A DNA stretch of 64,000 nucleotides from Sphaerisporangium krabiense. Lineage in GTDB: Bacteria > Actinomycetota > Actinomycetes > Streptosporangiales > Streptosporangiaceae. Below are positions 33,341 to 42,558 of the stretch, piece by piece. The position numbers were made by a program, and so were the translations under genes. Below the pieces are notes generated by a model, which saw only the letters and a list, made by a program, of their open reading frames with translations, was not told the origin of the DNA and did no database searches. The stretch lies in contig NZ_JACHBR010000001.1 in assembly GCF_014200435.1 (NCBI RefSeq), positions 5,026,001-5,090,000 of the forward strand, read 5' to 3'. How positions within the stretch are numbered: position 1 is the first letter of the stretch; each line of letters starts with the position of its first letter.

Positions 33341-33766
33341 TCACCAAATAGACTCGAACTGGCATCCTGCGGTAATGCCACCGAACATGGCGGCGATGAC
33401 TCTTTTCAAGTCGCCCGGCTCAGACACCTCAGGAAGGGTCTCATAAAGCGCCTTTCCGACGTCTAGAAGGGTTACCCCTTTGCGGCTCGGCTCTTGCTCT
33501 AGCGTGAACCAAAGCCAGCAACGGTAAGACTCGGGTGAGTCAGCGGGGCCGCCATTTCTGAAGAGCGGGCAGAGAAACATTTCACGGTCCGGGGATGTCT
33601 GCCGTACTAGTTCTTCCTCGGATGACCACCGCCGACTCCATCCGTGCGCCGCGTCATCGCGCTGTATCTGAACCAGGTGGTCTACCGTGATGGTACGTAC
33701 GGTGAAATCATCGTCGCTCCAACGTACTTTCGTCTGGCGGCGAATCCGTGGCCCGTCTGGCGTCAT
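33341..33766 (-). CDS. Probable immunity protein of the RHS/Hint toxin
   Basis: This is a 141-residue protein of unknown family with no signal peptide, rich in Trp and acidic residues. It starts 8 bases after the stop of the giant RHS gene. Its base composition is clearly lower in G/C than the window average, like the last 300 bases of the toxin gene. A small, unrelated, low-GC gene immediately downstream of a polymorphic toxin is the standard position of the cognate immunity gene; the role is inferred from that. No domain could be recognised. Confidence 0.6.
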   Translation of the reverse strand: MTPDGPRIRRQTKVRWSDDDFTVRTITVDHLVQIQRDDAAHGWSRRWSSEEELVRQTSPDREMFLCPLFRNGGPADSPESYRCWLWFTLEQEPSRKGVTLLDVGKALYETLPEVSEPGDLKRVIAAMFGGITAGCQFESIW

Positions 33767-33774
33767 TTCCGTCT

Positions 33775-36700
33775 CTAACCGTCCTCGTCCGCGTTATACC
33801 ACTTGAGTCGAACTGGTGTCTTCGGGTCGATTGTTCCGTTTAGTATCCGGCGCCTAAGCTCATCAATACGGTGATGGCCGCCCAGTTGACGGCCGTCGCG
33901 TAGCACGAGAATCTCATCGCCGTCTGCCGGATCCTGGATCGCCTTGAGCAGATCTTCATTGGAAAGATTTGTAAGCGCTGCCTCCTGCTCCCAGGTTCGC
34001 GTTTTCTGAGTTGGCTTCAGGAAATTAACTGCTTCGCCTGCAGTGGTGTCGAAGAAGCAGCCGCTGTTGTGGACGAGGACCGGAGTCGCGCCCGCCAGTA
34101 CATAGTAGGTGTGCAGATCGGCAATGGTGAGGTTGTGCATGTACCGAGTGCTGGTGAAGCGGTGAACCTTGACGACCAAGGCGGTGCTACCGTTCGGCGA
34201 CTCGACGGCATCTCCGGGGTCAAGGTCCGCCGCGTCGGTCCACGCGCCGCTGTTGGCTTCCCAGAAGGGATGCTCTTGAGTGGTGTGAATGGTGGCCTCG
34301 CGGCCGTCTTTCGTGCGGACGGTGACGTCGGCCATTTCCGTGTCTTTGTTGCGATGCAGTGCGGTGACCTTATACCTACCGCTCTCGCCAGTTTCGGGAT
34401 CGGCCGCAAGCACCTCGTCGCCGACCTTGACATCCTCGATCGGTTTACGGCTGCCGTCAGCCATCAGCACTTCGGTGCTGGGCGCGAAGCTGTTTTTACA
34501 TGGGCGCCATGGAACTCCTCGGCGGGGCGTACGGCCGATGGGGATCTCCCAGCCATGCATGGGTCCCTGGCCGAAGCCCTCCAGTGGTGTGACGCCGTTC
34601 TGGTTCAGGCGTGCATCGATTTCCTTTGCCGCATCGCAGAGGTGCGTGGTTTCGCCGCTGCAATAAATGCTTTCGTTGAAACCTGGCGCATTTCTCTGGG
34701 CAGTATCTTCTGGTGCGCTGGCCTTCTTGAGGGCCCGTTCGGCTTCGTTCCGCCTCCGTTGTGTTTCGGCCGCCAGTTCCCGCTCACGCTTTATCCAGGT
34801 GGCGCTCTTCTTCTTGCCGTTCGCGTGATGGGTCTCGGAGAACGTCTTGTCGGACTCGGGTGTGCCAGTGTCGACACGATGACCATCGATCTCGATTTTG
34901 TCGATGGGATTTCCGCCGGTGAACGCGTAACGGTTGGCGGTCCAGGGATCGAGGTTCAGGTCCAGGTCCGCCAGAGCGTCGTTGTAGCTATCGAGGGTCA
35001 GGAAGCGGTTCAGGCTCGGGCTGTAGTCGCGGAAGCCCATGTCGTAGGTGGCGGTGGAGTTGTCCCAGCGCTTTGCATTGAAGCGGTAGGGGTTGTATTC
35101 GTCCTTGGCGGTCGGGTCCGCTGGGTCGGGCTTGTCTACGCCGGTGAACAGCTTGTCGTCGTTGGTGCCGTACGCCGTGTAGCCGTAAGTGGCGCGGGTG
35201 TCGCCGGACTCTGAGGTGATCTGCTCGACGTCGGTGTGGGGGTTGTAGCCGTAGTACGAGGACTCTTCGGTGTTGTCGGGCTTGATCTTTACCTGGGAGA
35301 GGCGTTCGCCGAAGGGGCTGTACTGGAAGGACTTGGTGACTTTGCCGGCCACCTCCTCGTCGAGGACGTCGTCGGAGAGGCCCAGGTAGGAGTAGGTCGT
35401 GGTCTTGGCGGTGGCGGTGCCGTCTTTTTCGGTTTTGCTAGCGGTGCGGTCGAGGGGGTCGTAGGTGTACTTGGTGACCGTGCTGGTGGCGCCGTCGGAG
35501 TTGAGTTTGTCGTGGCGGCTGATGTGGTCGAAGCCGTCGTAGGTGTACTTCTCGAGGGTTCTGCCGCCGCCGGTTATCTGGCGGAGGCGGCCGGAGGGGT
35601 CGTAGGTGTAGGTCGATGTCGCGCTGCCGACCGCGGAGGTGAGCAGGCGGTTGCGGTCGAAGGTGAACTGGGTGCGGTCGTTCTTGACCGTTTGGTCGTA
35701 GACGTTGCTGTTGGCGTCGTGTTTGTAGGTTTCGGTTTCGGGGGTTCCGCCGGCGGCCGGGGTTTTGACGGTTTTGGCGACGCGGTCGCGCGGGTCGTAG
35801 GTGTAGTCGTAGACGTGTTCCAGGTAGGAGCCGGGGTTGTCGGCGTTCTGGAGTTTGGCCTGGTCGCGGGAGCGGTTCAGGTTGCTCTGGTAGTTGAGGG
35901 TGTGTTCGGCGACGACGGTGCCGCCGGGCTTCTTCTCCAGGGAGTGGCGTAACAGGCCGTCGAGGAAGTAGTCGTAGTCGACCGTGTTGCCGTTGGCCTT
36001 GGTCTCCTTCAACCGTTCGGCGCGCGGCGTGTAGGTGTAGCGGGTCGTCTTCGGGCTGGTGTCGGTGGCCGACTTGGCGTTGGTGACGGTGCTGACCAGG
36101 TCGCGCACGTCGTAGGCGTAAGTGGCGATCGTCTTGTCGTGGGTGCGCTTCATGGGCGCGCTGTTCTCGTTGTAGTCGTACGTCGTCGTGTTCTTGACGA
36201 CCGAGTCGAGCTTCTCGACGATCTTCTGGACCTGGTTGAGACCCGTGTAGGTGACGTCCCAGGTGTCGATCTTCGCGGTGGCGGAGTTGTCGATGATCTG
36301 GGTGAGGTTGGCGTTGGGGTCGTAGGAGTAGACGAAGTCCTTCTGCTCGGTGTCGGCGAGACCGCGGATGTGGCGGACCAGCTTGACGCTGTCGGCGGCC
36401 ACGGTGCCGCCGGCCTTGTCGGTCAGGGTGACCGACTGGCCGCCGCCCTCGGCGAAGGCGTAGGTGCCGAGTTCGACCCAGTCACCGGCCTTCTTGGTCT
36501 GGTCGACCTTGACGGTGGTCTGGCCGCCGTCGTGCTTGACGGTGTACGGGGCGTCGGCGGCCGTCGCCCCGGCGGGGTAGCGGACGTACGTCTTGTACTC
36601 GCCCGCGCTGGGGATGGTCAGGTTCCAGGTGAAGCTCCGCGAACCGGTCCCGGCCGGGGCGGTCACGTAGTCGTAGCCGGTGAAGGCGCGGCCGGTGACG

Positions 36701-39700
36701 GGACCGGCGGCCAGAGCGGCGCCGCCCGTGGACCACGTGCCGGTGGCCACCGTCTGCCCGGTGTCGGAGTTGTCCGCCAGGACCACCTCGACGTCGAGCG
36801 GGGTGCCGTTGTCGGCGTGGGTCCTGAGCTTGCCGTCAGGGAAGTACGACCACGTCAGGGCCCGCTGCGAAGAACCTCCCGCGCTGGTGACGGTGCGGTT
36901 GGTCTGCAGGCCGAGCTCGTTGTAGTCGTAGCTGGTGGAGATGTCCCACGGGTCGGTGGTGGTCTTGGACCAGCCGTTGTCCCAGTACGTCATCGAGGTG
37001 ACGTTGCGCACGGTCTGCCCGTGCGAGGGCGGCTGCGAGATCTCCTTCAGACGTGAGACCGCGTCGTAGACGTATTTGACCGAGTCCGGCGTGTTGTACG
37101 TGGGGTCGTCCCGGTCGTACGGGTAGACGTCCTCGATCTTCCGGTTGAGCTTGTCGTACTTGGTCTCGGAGACGAAGTCGTCCGGGTCGTCGGTGGTCTC
37201 CACGCCGCGCGGGGTGATGACCTTGGTGCGGTTGCCGACCTGGTCGTAGACGAACCGGGTCGTGGTGTACTTCACCACGCCGTCGGTCGAGGAGTGCGGG
37301 ACCTTGGCTTCCACGACGTCGCCGCGCTTGTCCAGGCCGATGAGGGTCTTGTTGCCCTCCTGGTCGGTCTGGCCCTCGACGAGGCCGTCCAGGTCGTAGT
37401 CGGTCGCCGTCTGGTTCCCGGCGGCGTCCTTGACGTAGGTCACCCGGTGGTTGCGGTCGAAGGTGTACTGGACGGCGTAGTCGGCCGGGTCCGCGGTGGC
37501 GTTCTTGCGCGGGTCGACGACCTTGACGGTGTTGCCGACGGTGTCGTACGTGTACGTGATCTTGTGCTGCTCGGCGTCGATGATGTCGGTGAGCTGGTAG
37601 ATCGGGTCGTAGGAGTAGGTGGTGGTGAAGTCGTCGGGCGCGCCGGGGGTGAGGTTGCCCTTGGGCTGCCGTTCGAGGGTCAGATTGCCCGCCAGGTCGT
37701 ACCGGTACGACGTCCTGCGCTCCTCCCCGGCCGGGGTGTCCTTGGGCAGCAGTGACTCGACGAGCTGGTCGGCCTTGTCGTACACCGCCGTGGACACCGC
37801 GCCGTTGGGGGCGGTGACCGTGGTGACGTTGTCGTTGGGGTCGTAGACGGGGGCCGGCGTGGTGATGAAGACGCCCGCCGCCTGGTCCTTGGGGACCTTG
37901 TTCTCGCCGGGCCGCTTGAACACGTCGTACGCCTGGGTGGTCTTCTTGCCCAGCGCGTCGGTGACGGACAGCACGTCGCCGCGCGCGTCGTAGGACGTCG
38001 TGGTGACGTTGCCGTACGCGTCGGTGATCTTGGCCGGGTAGCCGGTGGCGTGGTAGCCGCCGTACTGCGTGGCGTTGCCGTTGGCGTCGGTCGACTTCAG
38101 CAGCTGCCCGAGGCCGTCGTAGTCGTACCGGGTCGTGTAGTCGTCGGCCGCCGGGGACGCGACGCCGAGCGGGTCGGTGACGGTCTTGAGGTTGCCCACG
38201 GTGTCGTAGCCGAACTTCCAGGCCCGGCCTTCGGGGCTGGTCTTGCCGGTCAGGTCGGCGACGTGGCCGTTGAGGTAGGTCTGGTACGTCAGCGTGGTGG
38301 CCGGGGTGCCGTTGGCGTTGGCCTCGGCGTCCCTCAGCTCCAGCGGGTAGCCCGTCTTCTGGTCGTAAATCCACGTCGCGTAGGCGCCGTTGGCCTCGGT
38401 GAGCCGAGTGACGTTGTGGTCGCCATCCCACTGCAGACTCGTGGTCTCCTGCTTGGCGTTGGTGACCGACTCAGGCCGGCCGTAGCCGTCCAGCGCGTAC
38501 CGGGTCTGGTTGCCCAGCGGGTCTGTGACGGTCGTGCGGATCGAGCCGGACTGCGGGCCGCTCAGGTAGTCGAAGCGGGTGACGCCCGACAGCCGGTCGG
38601 TCAGCTCCCGTACCCGCCACTTGAACGGCGACAGCGAGTAGCTCAGCGAGGTCTCATGTCCGCGCGGATCGGTGACCTTGACCAGCTTGACGTTCTTGTT
38701 GCCCCAGGCGGCGTCGTAGCCGAATTTGAACTTCTTCGCCGCCGGGTCGCCGGAGCCGTCCACCAGCTTGGCCATCTGCCCCTTGAGCGTGTAGAGGAAG
38801 ACGACCTTGCGCCCGGCGATGTCGGTCAGCGAGGCGACGTTGTCGATGAGGTGCGAGTTGGACAGCCGGCTCGCGGTGACCTCGTTGCCGGTGGTGTCGT
38901 CGATGTAGGTGTACGGCTGGCCCTTGACGTAGTAGTCCAGGGTCAGCGTGCGCCTCCCTGCCGCGTCGGTGATGTACTTCAGCAGCTTGGTGGGCTTGTT
39001 GCACGAGTTGCGGCGCTCGTACGCGAACGACATCGTGTTGCCGTTGGCGTCGGCGACGGCCGTCTGGTAGCCCTCGTTGTCGAAGAAGAACCGCGTGCGG
39101 CCGGGGTTGGTGAACACCCACTGGCGCTTGGCGTCGCCGGAGATCCGGCTGGGGTTGTTCGGGTCGGCGACGCGCTGCAGGTACAGGTGGACGCCGCGCG
39201 GGTTGGCGTAGTCGCAGGTCGCGGGCGTGCAGTTTCGCGAGCTCTGCCCGTGGGTGTCCAGCGTCCACACGTGCGTGGTGCCGTCCCCGTCGGTCAGCTT
39301 GACCTGCGAGGGCCACCGGTCGCCGCGCGGGCCGAAGGTGAGCGGCGAGCCGAGCCGTTGCAGGGTGGAGGTCTGCAGCGACCACCCGTACCCCATCGAC
39401 GACGCCGTGGTGTCCAGCGAGTTGTAGGTGGTGCGGACGAAGGTCTGCGGCCCGCGCGAGGGATTGGAGAAGGCGTTGTAGTTCCACACCAGGTTCCCGG
39501 TGTGGGTGTTGACCAGCGCGGTGGACCCGGCGCCGGTGTTCTTGCCGGTGTAGGAGTAGAACTTCTCCGAGCCCAGGAAGTCGGAGGTCGGCCACACGAC
39601 GCGGGTGCGCTGCGGGAAGCGGGGCAGCCCGTGGGTGGTGGACTTCCAGGTGCCTGCGACCGTGTCCCGCACGTCCCAGACCAGGTCGACCGCCTCGGCG

Positions 39701-42558
39701 CCGTTGTCGTCGCCGGTGGCGGCCGGGGCCTTGATCTCCGCGGCCACCGCGGCCGTCTCACCGGGGGCCAGGTCGTACGGCAGCTCGGTCATGATCTGGT
39801 TGTCGGCGGTGGTCAGGTCGGTGCCGTCGGGCCGCTTCCAGAAGTACGACAGCGCGGTGGTCGCGGCCGGCCACGTCTGGGTCGTGGTGTTGGTGACGGT
39901 GACCGTCACGGTGTCGGTCGCGCCCGCCTCGACCAGCTCAGGGGTGCCGGGCGCGTAGTACGCCGACGACTCGGAGGTCTTCTCCAGGTAGGTGACCCGC
40001 AGCCTCGGGCGCAGCACGCTCTCGCCCTCGGCCTCGGTGGCGAGGAACTGGGCCGACTGCTTGGCGGTTCCGGCCTCGTTGGCGACCTTCACCAGCAGGC
40101 CGTTGTTGGACGCCGGGGTGGCCGTCCAGGACTTGGCGGCGGCGGTGACGTTCCACTTGCGCCACTGCGGCTGGGCGTTCACCCCGCTCACCGACCCGAG
40201 GGCGGTGGTCTCGAAGTCGCCGCCCGCGGTGGTCCAGTTCGCGGTGCCGTCGGACGTGGCCCAGGTGGCGGCCTCGGTGAACGGCCTGGTCAGCTTGTGG
40301 GCGTTGAACGTCGCGCCGGACCCGCCGGTGTTGACGGCCCACAGCGACAGCGTCGCCTCGCTGATCTGCGCGTCCGCGGGGATCTCGGTGGTGTAGTCGT
40401 CGAACCTCACCACCGCGCGGGTGTTGGCCAGCGTGGTCGCGGTGTTGCCGACCTGGAGCCACTTCTGCCCGGACACCGTGTCGTGCCCGGCGGCGGGCTC
40501 CCCGGACGACAGCGTGGTGTCCGCGCCACCGTAGAGGATCTTGGAGATCAGGCCGGGGCGGGGGAGGATCACCCGCTGGGACTGCGAGACGATCTCCTGC
40601 CCGTTCCGCAGCTTCACCACGATCCAGTACGTGGCCTCGTGCACGTACGACGGGTCGGCGATCGCCTCGGGGTCGCCGCCGCCGGTGGTGTCGGTGTAGG
40701 AGGTGGTGTCCGGGGAGAGCGGCGCGACCAGCGTGTCCACGACTCCGTCGGCGGAGGGCACCTGGCAGCCCGACGGGCACTCCCGGTGGACCTGGTACTC
40801 CTCGACGTCGTCGGACGGGTCGCCGGGGGTCGGGTCGGCGTACGGCGTCCAGGACAGCGACGCGCCGGTCGCGGTCGCGGTGGTCACCGGCTTCAGGGTC
40901 ACGCCCGGGTCGCCGTAGGTGATCACCAGCCTGGGGATGTTGGCGGTCTCGCCGGTCATCCCGTCGCCGCCGTACACGTCCTCGGCCGACTCGTACACCG
41001 GGCCGGCGATCTTGCCGGTGGCGGTCTCGTCCGCGGCCTTGAGCATCAGGCCGTACATCGGCGCCTCGATGCTGGACATCCAGCCGTTGACCATGCCGGT
41101 CACGTCGAAGGAGTGCCGGCGCGACAGCTCGCCCGGCTGGCGGGTCACCGTCGCGGCCACCGTGGGGGAGAACGAGGGCTGGGTGTTCCAGTTCACCTCC
41201 CAGGAGTCCCAGGGCGAGGTGATCTCACGCGCCTCGATGGTCACGGGGCCCGCCTCGCCGAGAGCCTGGTCGAAGTAGGTCTCCAGCCGCGCCGAGTCGA
41301 CGTGGGCGCCGATCGGCACCTCGTCATTGGTGATGTTGAAGTACAGCAGGGCGCGGTTGACGCCGGCCGCGGAGATCTTGCCGACCGGGAGCTTCCAGGA
41401 GGAGTCGTAGTTGGTGGTCTTGGCGGCCGAGTTCACGTAGGTGTCGAACCCGCCGGCTTCCGCGGGCTGGATGCGGATCGTCGGGTCGATCACCACCGGC
41501 CACTTGCGGTCGGGGGCGGCCAGCCAGCCGGCGTCCGGGGTCAGCGTGATCGTCGCCTCGGCGTCCTTCTGGGCGACGGTCTGGGTGACGGCGTCGGAGT
41601 ACCGCCTCCCGTACGGCGAGGTCGTGTCCGGCCGCGCGTCCAGCATGAACGGCTTGGGGATCGTGAACGCCGGGCGGTCGGCGCCGTCGGCCACGAAGGC
41701 GACCGAGCCGTCCGGGCGGGGCTGGGCGCGGACGCCGCCGGTCTTCACGGTGAAGGTGTAGGACGCGCCGGCGGCCGGGGGCTTGGCCAGCACCAGGTAC
41801 TCCTTCACCCCGCCGGGGGTGAGCTTGTAGACCAGGTCGGCGCCGTCCCAGACGTTCCTGTATGTGACCACCGATCCCTTGACCTCGGGGGTGACGCGCC
41901 GGGCCTGCCCGGCCACGCCGAGGGTCAGGCTCCGGTCGCCGGCGGCGATCCTCGTCAGGGCGGCGGTGTCCTCGCCGAAGCGGGAGGAGAAGCCGGTCCT
42001 GTCGTTGCCGAACCGGAAGCCCTGGTCGCCGACGGCCTGGAGCCGGGTGTCGATGGGCTGCCACGTGCCGGCCTTGTCGCGGTAGTGCACGGGCACGGCG
42101 GAGGACTCGACCTGTAATCGGCCGTCGTCGAGCTGGAAGACGCGGTCCTGGGCCGTCCGTTTGGCGGTCAGCTCCTTGACCCGCCTGCCCGGAGGCCGCA
42201 CGGTCTGGGACGCGGGCCGCGCGCCGGGCAGGGTGATCGTGCCGGGCCCCGGCCGGGCCTCGCCCTTGGGGTCGTCGGTGAACAGGCCGGTGATGCCCTG
42301 CGTCACCCAGCTCGTCAGGCGCGTGAGGGCGTTCGGCTCCTGCGCGGCGGCGGAACCGTCCGCCCGCGCGGGGAGGGCGGGGACGGCGGTGGCCAGCAGG
42401 GTCAGGCCGACGACCGTGGCGAGGGCACGGCGTGATCGCGGGCCTCGGGAGCGGGAGCCTCCGGGGTACGGGGCTCGTGTGGGGACTTTTCGGTCCGGAT
42501 CGGGCGGGGTCCCGGTCGTCCGGGGCATGCCGCGGCGATCGCTACGGGGGGATCTCAC
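33775..42558 (-). CDS. Giant secreted RHS/YD-repeat polymorphic toxin with Hint domain
   Basis: This is a 2,927-residue protein. A signal peptide (RRALATVVGLTLLATAVPALPARA) is followed by two DNRLRE-type beta domains (about 370-545 and 685-855) flanking a fibronectin-like segment. A long YD/RHS repeat region starts near 1050, broken near 1920-2055 by a golvesin-like carbohydrate-binding domain. The RHS core (NRFLTLDSYNDALADLDLN, NRYAFTGGNPID) lies near 2500-2560, a Hint autoprocessing domain at 2687-2831 (CKNSFAPSTEVLMADGS to VLVHN) and a 96-residue C-terminal toxin at 2832-2927. The toxin contains GQLGGHHRIDEL-like sequence (RQLGGHHRIDELRRR), reminiscent of ParB-type domains. GTG 42558 with GGAGCG upstream was taken as start. 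The RHS shell is expected to encapsulate and the Hint domain to release the toxin. Confidence 0.85.
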   Translation of the reverse strand: MRSPRSDRRGMPRTTGTPPDPDRKVPTRAPYPGGSRSRGPRSRRALATVVGLTLLATAVPALPARADGSAAAQEPNALTRLTSWVTQGITGLFTDDPKGEARPGPGTITLPGARPASQTVRPPGRRVKELTAKRTAQDRVFQLDDGRLQVESSAVPVHYRDKAGTWQPIDTRLQAVGDQGFRFGNDRTGFSSRFGEDTAALTRIAAGDRSLTLGVAGQARRVTPEVKGSVVTYRNVWDGADLVYKLTPGGVKEYLVLAKPPAAGASYTFTVKTGGVRAQPRPDGSVAFVADGADRPAFTIPKPFMLDARPDTTSPYGRRYSDAVTQTVAQKDAEATITLTPDAGWLAAPDRKWPVVIDPTIRIQPAEAGGFDTYVNSAAKTTNYDSSWKLPVGKISAAGVNRALLYFNITNDEVPIGAHVDSARLETYFDQALGEAGPVTIEAREITSPWDSWEVNWNTQPSFSPTVAATVTRQPGELSRRHSFDVTGMVNGWMSSIEAPMYGLMLKAADETATGKIAGPVYESAEDVYGGDGMTGETANIPRLVITYGDPGVTLKPVTTATATGASLSWTPYADPTPGDPSDDVEEYQVHRECPSGCQVPSADGVVDTLVAPLSPDTTSYTDTTGGGDPEAIADPSYVHEATYWIVVKLRNGQEIVSQSQRVILPRPGLISKILYGGADTTLSSGEPAAGHDTVSGQKWLQVGNTATTLANTRAVVRFDDYTTEIPADAQISEATLSLWAVNTGGSGATFNAHKLTRPFTEAATWATSDGTANWTTAGGDFETTALGSVSGVNAQPQWRKWNVTAAAKSWTATPASNNGLLVKVANEAGTAKQSAQFLATEAEGESVLRPRLRVTYLEKTSESSAYYAPGTPELVEAGATDTVTVTVTNTTTQTWPAATTALSYFWKRPDGTDLTTADNQIMTELPYDLAPGETAAVAAEIKAPAATGDDNGAEAVDLVWDVRDTVAGTWKSTTHGLPRFPQRTRVVWPTSDFLGSEKFYSYTGKNTGAGSTALVNTHTGNLVWNYNAFSNPSRGPQTFVRTTYNSLDTTASSMGYGWSLQTSTLQRLGSPLTFGPRGDRWPSQVKLTDGDGTTHVWTLDTHGQSSRNCTPATCDYANPRGVHLYLQRVADPNNPSRISGDAKRQWVFTNPGRTRFFFDNEGYQTAVADANGNTMSFAYERRNSCNKPTKLLKYITDAAGRRTLTLDYYVKGQPYTYIDDTTGNEVTASRLSNSHLIDNVASLTDIAGRKVVFLYTLKGQMAKLVDGSGDPAAKKFKFGYDAAWGNKNVKLVKVTDPRGHETSLSYSLSPFKWRVRELTDRLSGVTRFDYLSGPQSGSIRTTVTDPLGNQTRYALDGYGRPESVTNAKQETTSLQWDGDHNVTRLTEANGAYATWIYDQKTGYPLELRDAEANANGTPATTLTYQTYLNGHVADLTGKTSPEGRAWKFGYDTVGNLKTVTDPLGVASPAADDYTTRYDYDGLGQLLKSTDANGNATQYGGYHATGYPAKITDAYGNVTTTSYDARGDVLSVTDALGKKTTQAYDVFKRPGENKVPKDQAAGVFITTPAPVYDPNDNVTTVTAPNGAVSTAVYDKADQLVESLLPKDTPAGEERRTSYRYDLAGNLTLERQPKGNLTPGAPDDFTTTYSYDPIYQLTDIIDAEQHKITYTYDTVGNTVKVVDPRKNATADPADYAVQYTFDRNHRVTYVKDAAGNQTATDYDLDGLVEGQTDQEGNKTLIGLDKRGDVVEAKVPHSSTDGVVKYTTTRFVYDQVGNRTKVITPRGVETTDDPDDFVSETKYDKLNRKIEDVYPYDRDDPTYNTPDSVKYVYDAVSRLKEISQPPSHGQTVRNVTSMTYWDNGWSKTTTDPWDISTSYDYNELGLQTNRTVTSAGGSSQRALTWSYFPDGKLRTHADNGTPLDVEVVLADNSDTGQTVATGTWSTGGAALAAGPVTGRAFTGYDYVTAPAGTGSRSFTWNLTIPSAGEYKTYVRYPAGATAADAPYTVKHDGGQTTVKVDQTKKAGDWVELGTYAFAEGGGQSVTLTDKAGGTVAADSVKLVRHIRGLADTEQKDFVYSYDPNANLTQIIDNSATAKIDTWDVTYTGLNQVQKIVEKLDSVVKNTTTYDYNENSAPMKRTHDKTIATYAYDVRDLVSTVTNAKSATDTSPKTTRYTYTPRAERLKETKANGNTVDYDYFLDGLLRHSLEKKPGGTVVAEHTLNYQSNLNRSRDQAKLQNADNPGSYLEHVYDYTYDPRDRVAKTVKTPAAGGTPETETYKHDANSNVYDQTVKNDRTQFTFDRNRLLTSAVGSATSTYTYDPSGRLRQITGGGRTLEKYTYDGFDHISRHDKLNSDGATSTVTKYTYDPLDRTASKTEKDGTATAKTTTYSYLGLSDDVLDEEVAGKVTKSFQYSPFGERLSQVKIKPDNTEESSYYGYNPHTDVEQITSESGDTRATYGYTAYGTNDDKLFTGVDKPDPADPTAKDEYNPYRFNAKRWDNSTATYDMGFRDYSPSLNRFLTLDSYNDALADLDLNLDPWTANRYAFTGGNPIDKIEIDGHRVDTGTPESDKTFSETHHANGKKKSATWIKRERELAAETQRRRNEAERALKKASAPEDTAQRNAPGFNESIYCSGETTHLCDAAKEIDARLNQNGVTPLEGFGQGPMHGWEIPIGRTPRRGVPWRPCKNSFAPSTEVLMADGSRKPIEDVKVGDEVLAADPETGESGRYKVTALHRNKDTEMADVTVRTKDGREATIHTTQEHPFWEANSGAWTDAADLDPGDAVESPNGSTALVVKVHRFTSTRYMHNLTIADLHTYYVLAGATPVLVHNSGCFFDTTAGEAVNFLKPTQKTRTWEQEAALTNLSNEDLLKAIQDPADGDEILVLRDGRQLGGHHRIDELRRRILNGTIDPKTPVRLKWYNADEDG

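Noticed and set aside
38050..42117. Long open frame of over 1,300 codons antisense to the RHS gene
   Set aside because: It is a by-product of strong G/C third-position bias in the RHS gene; it has no recognisable domain and its residue composition is typical of shadow frames (Arg/Gly/Val-rich).
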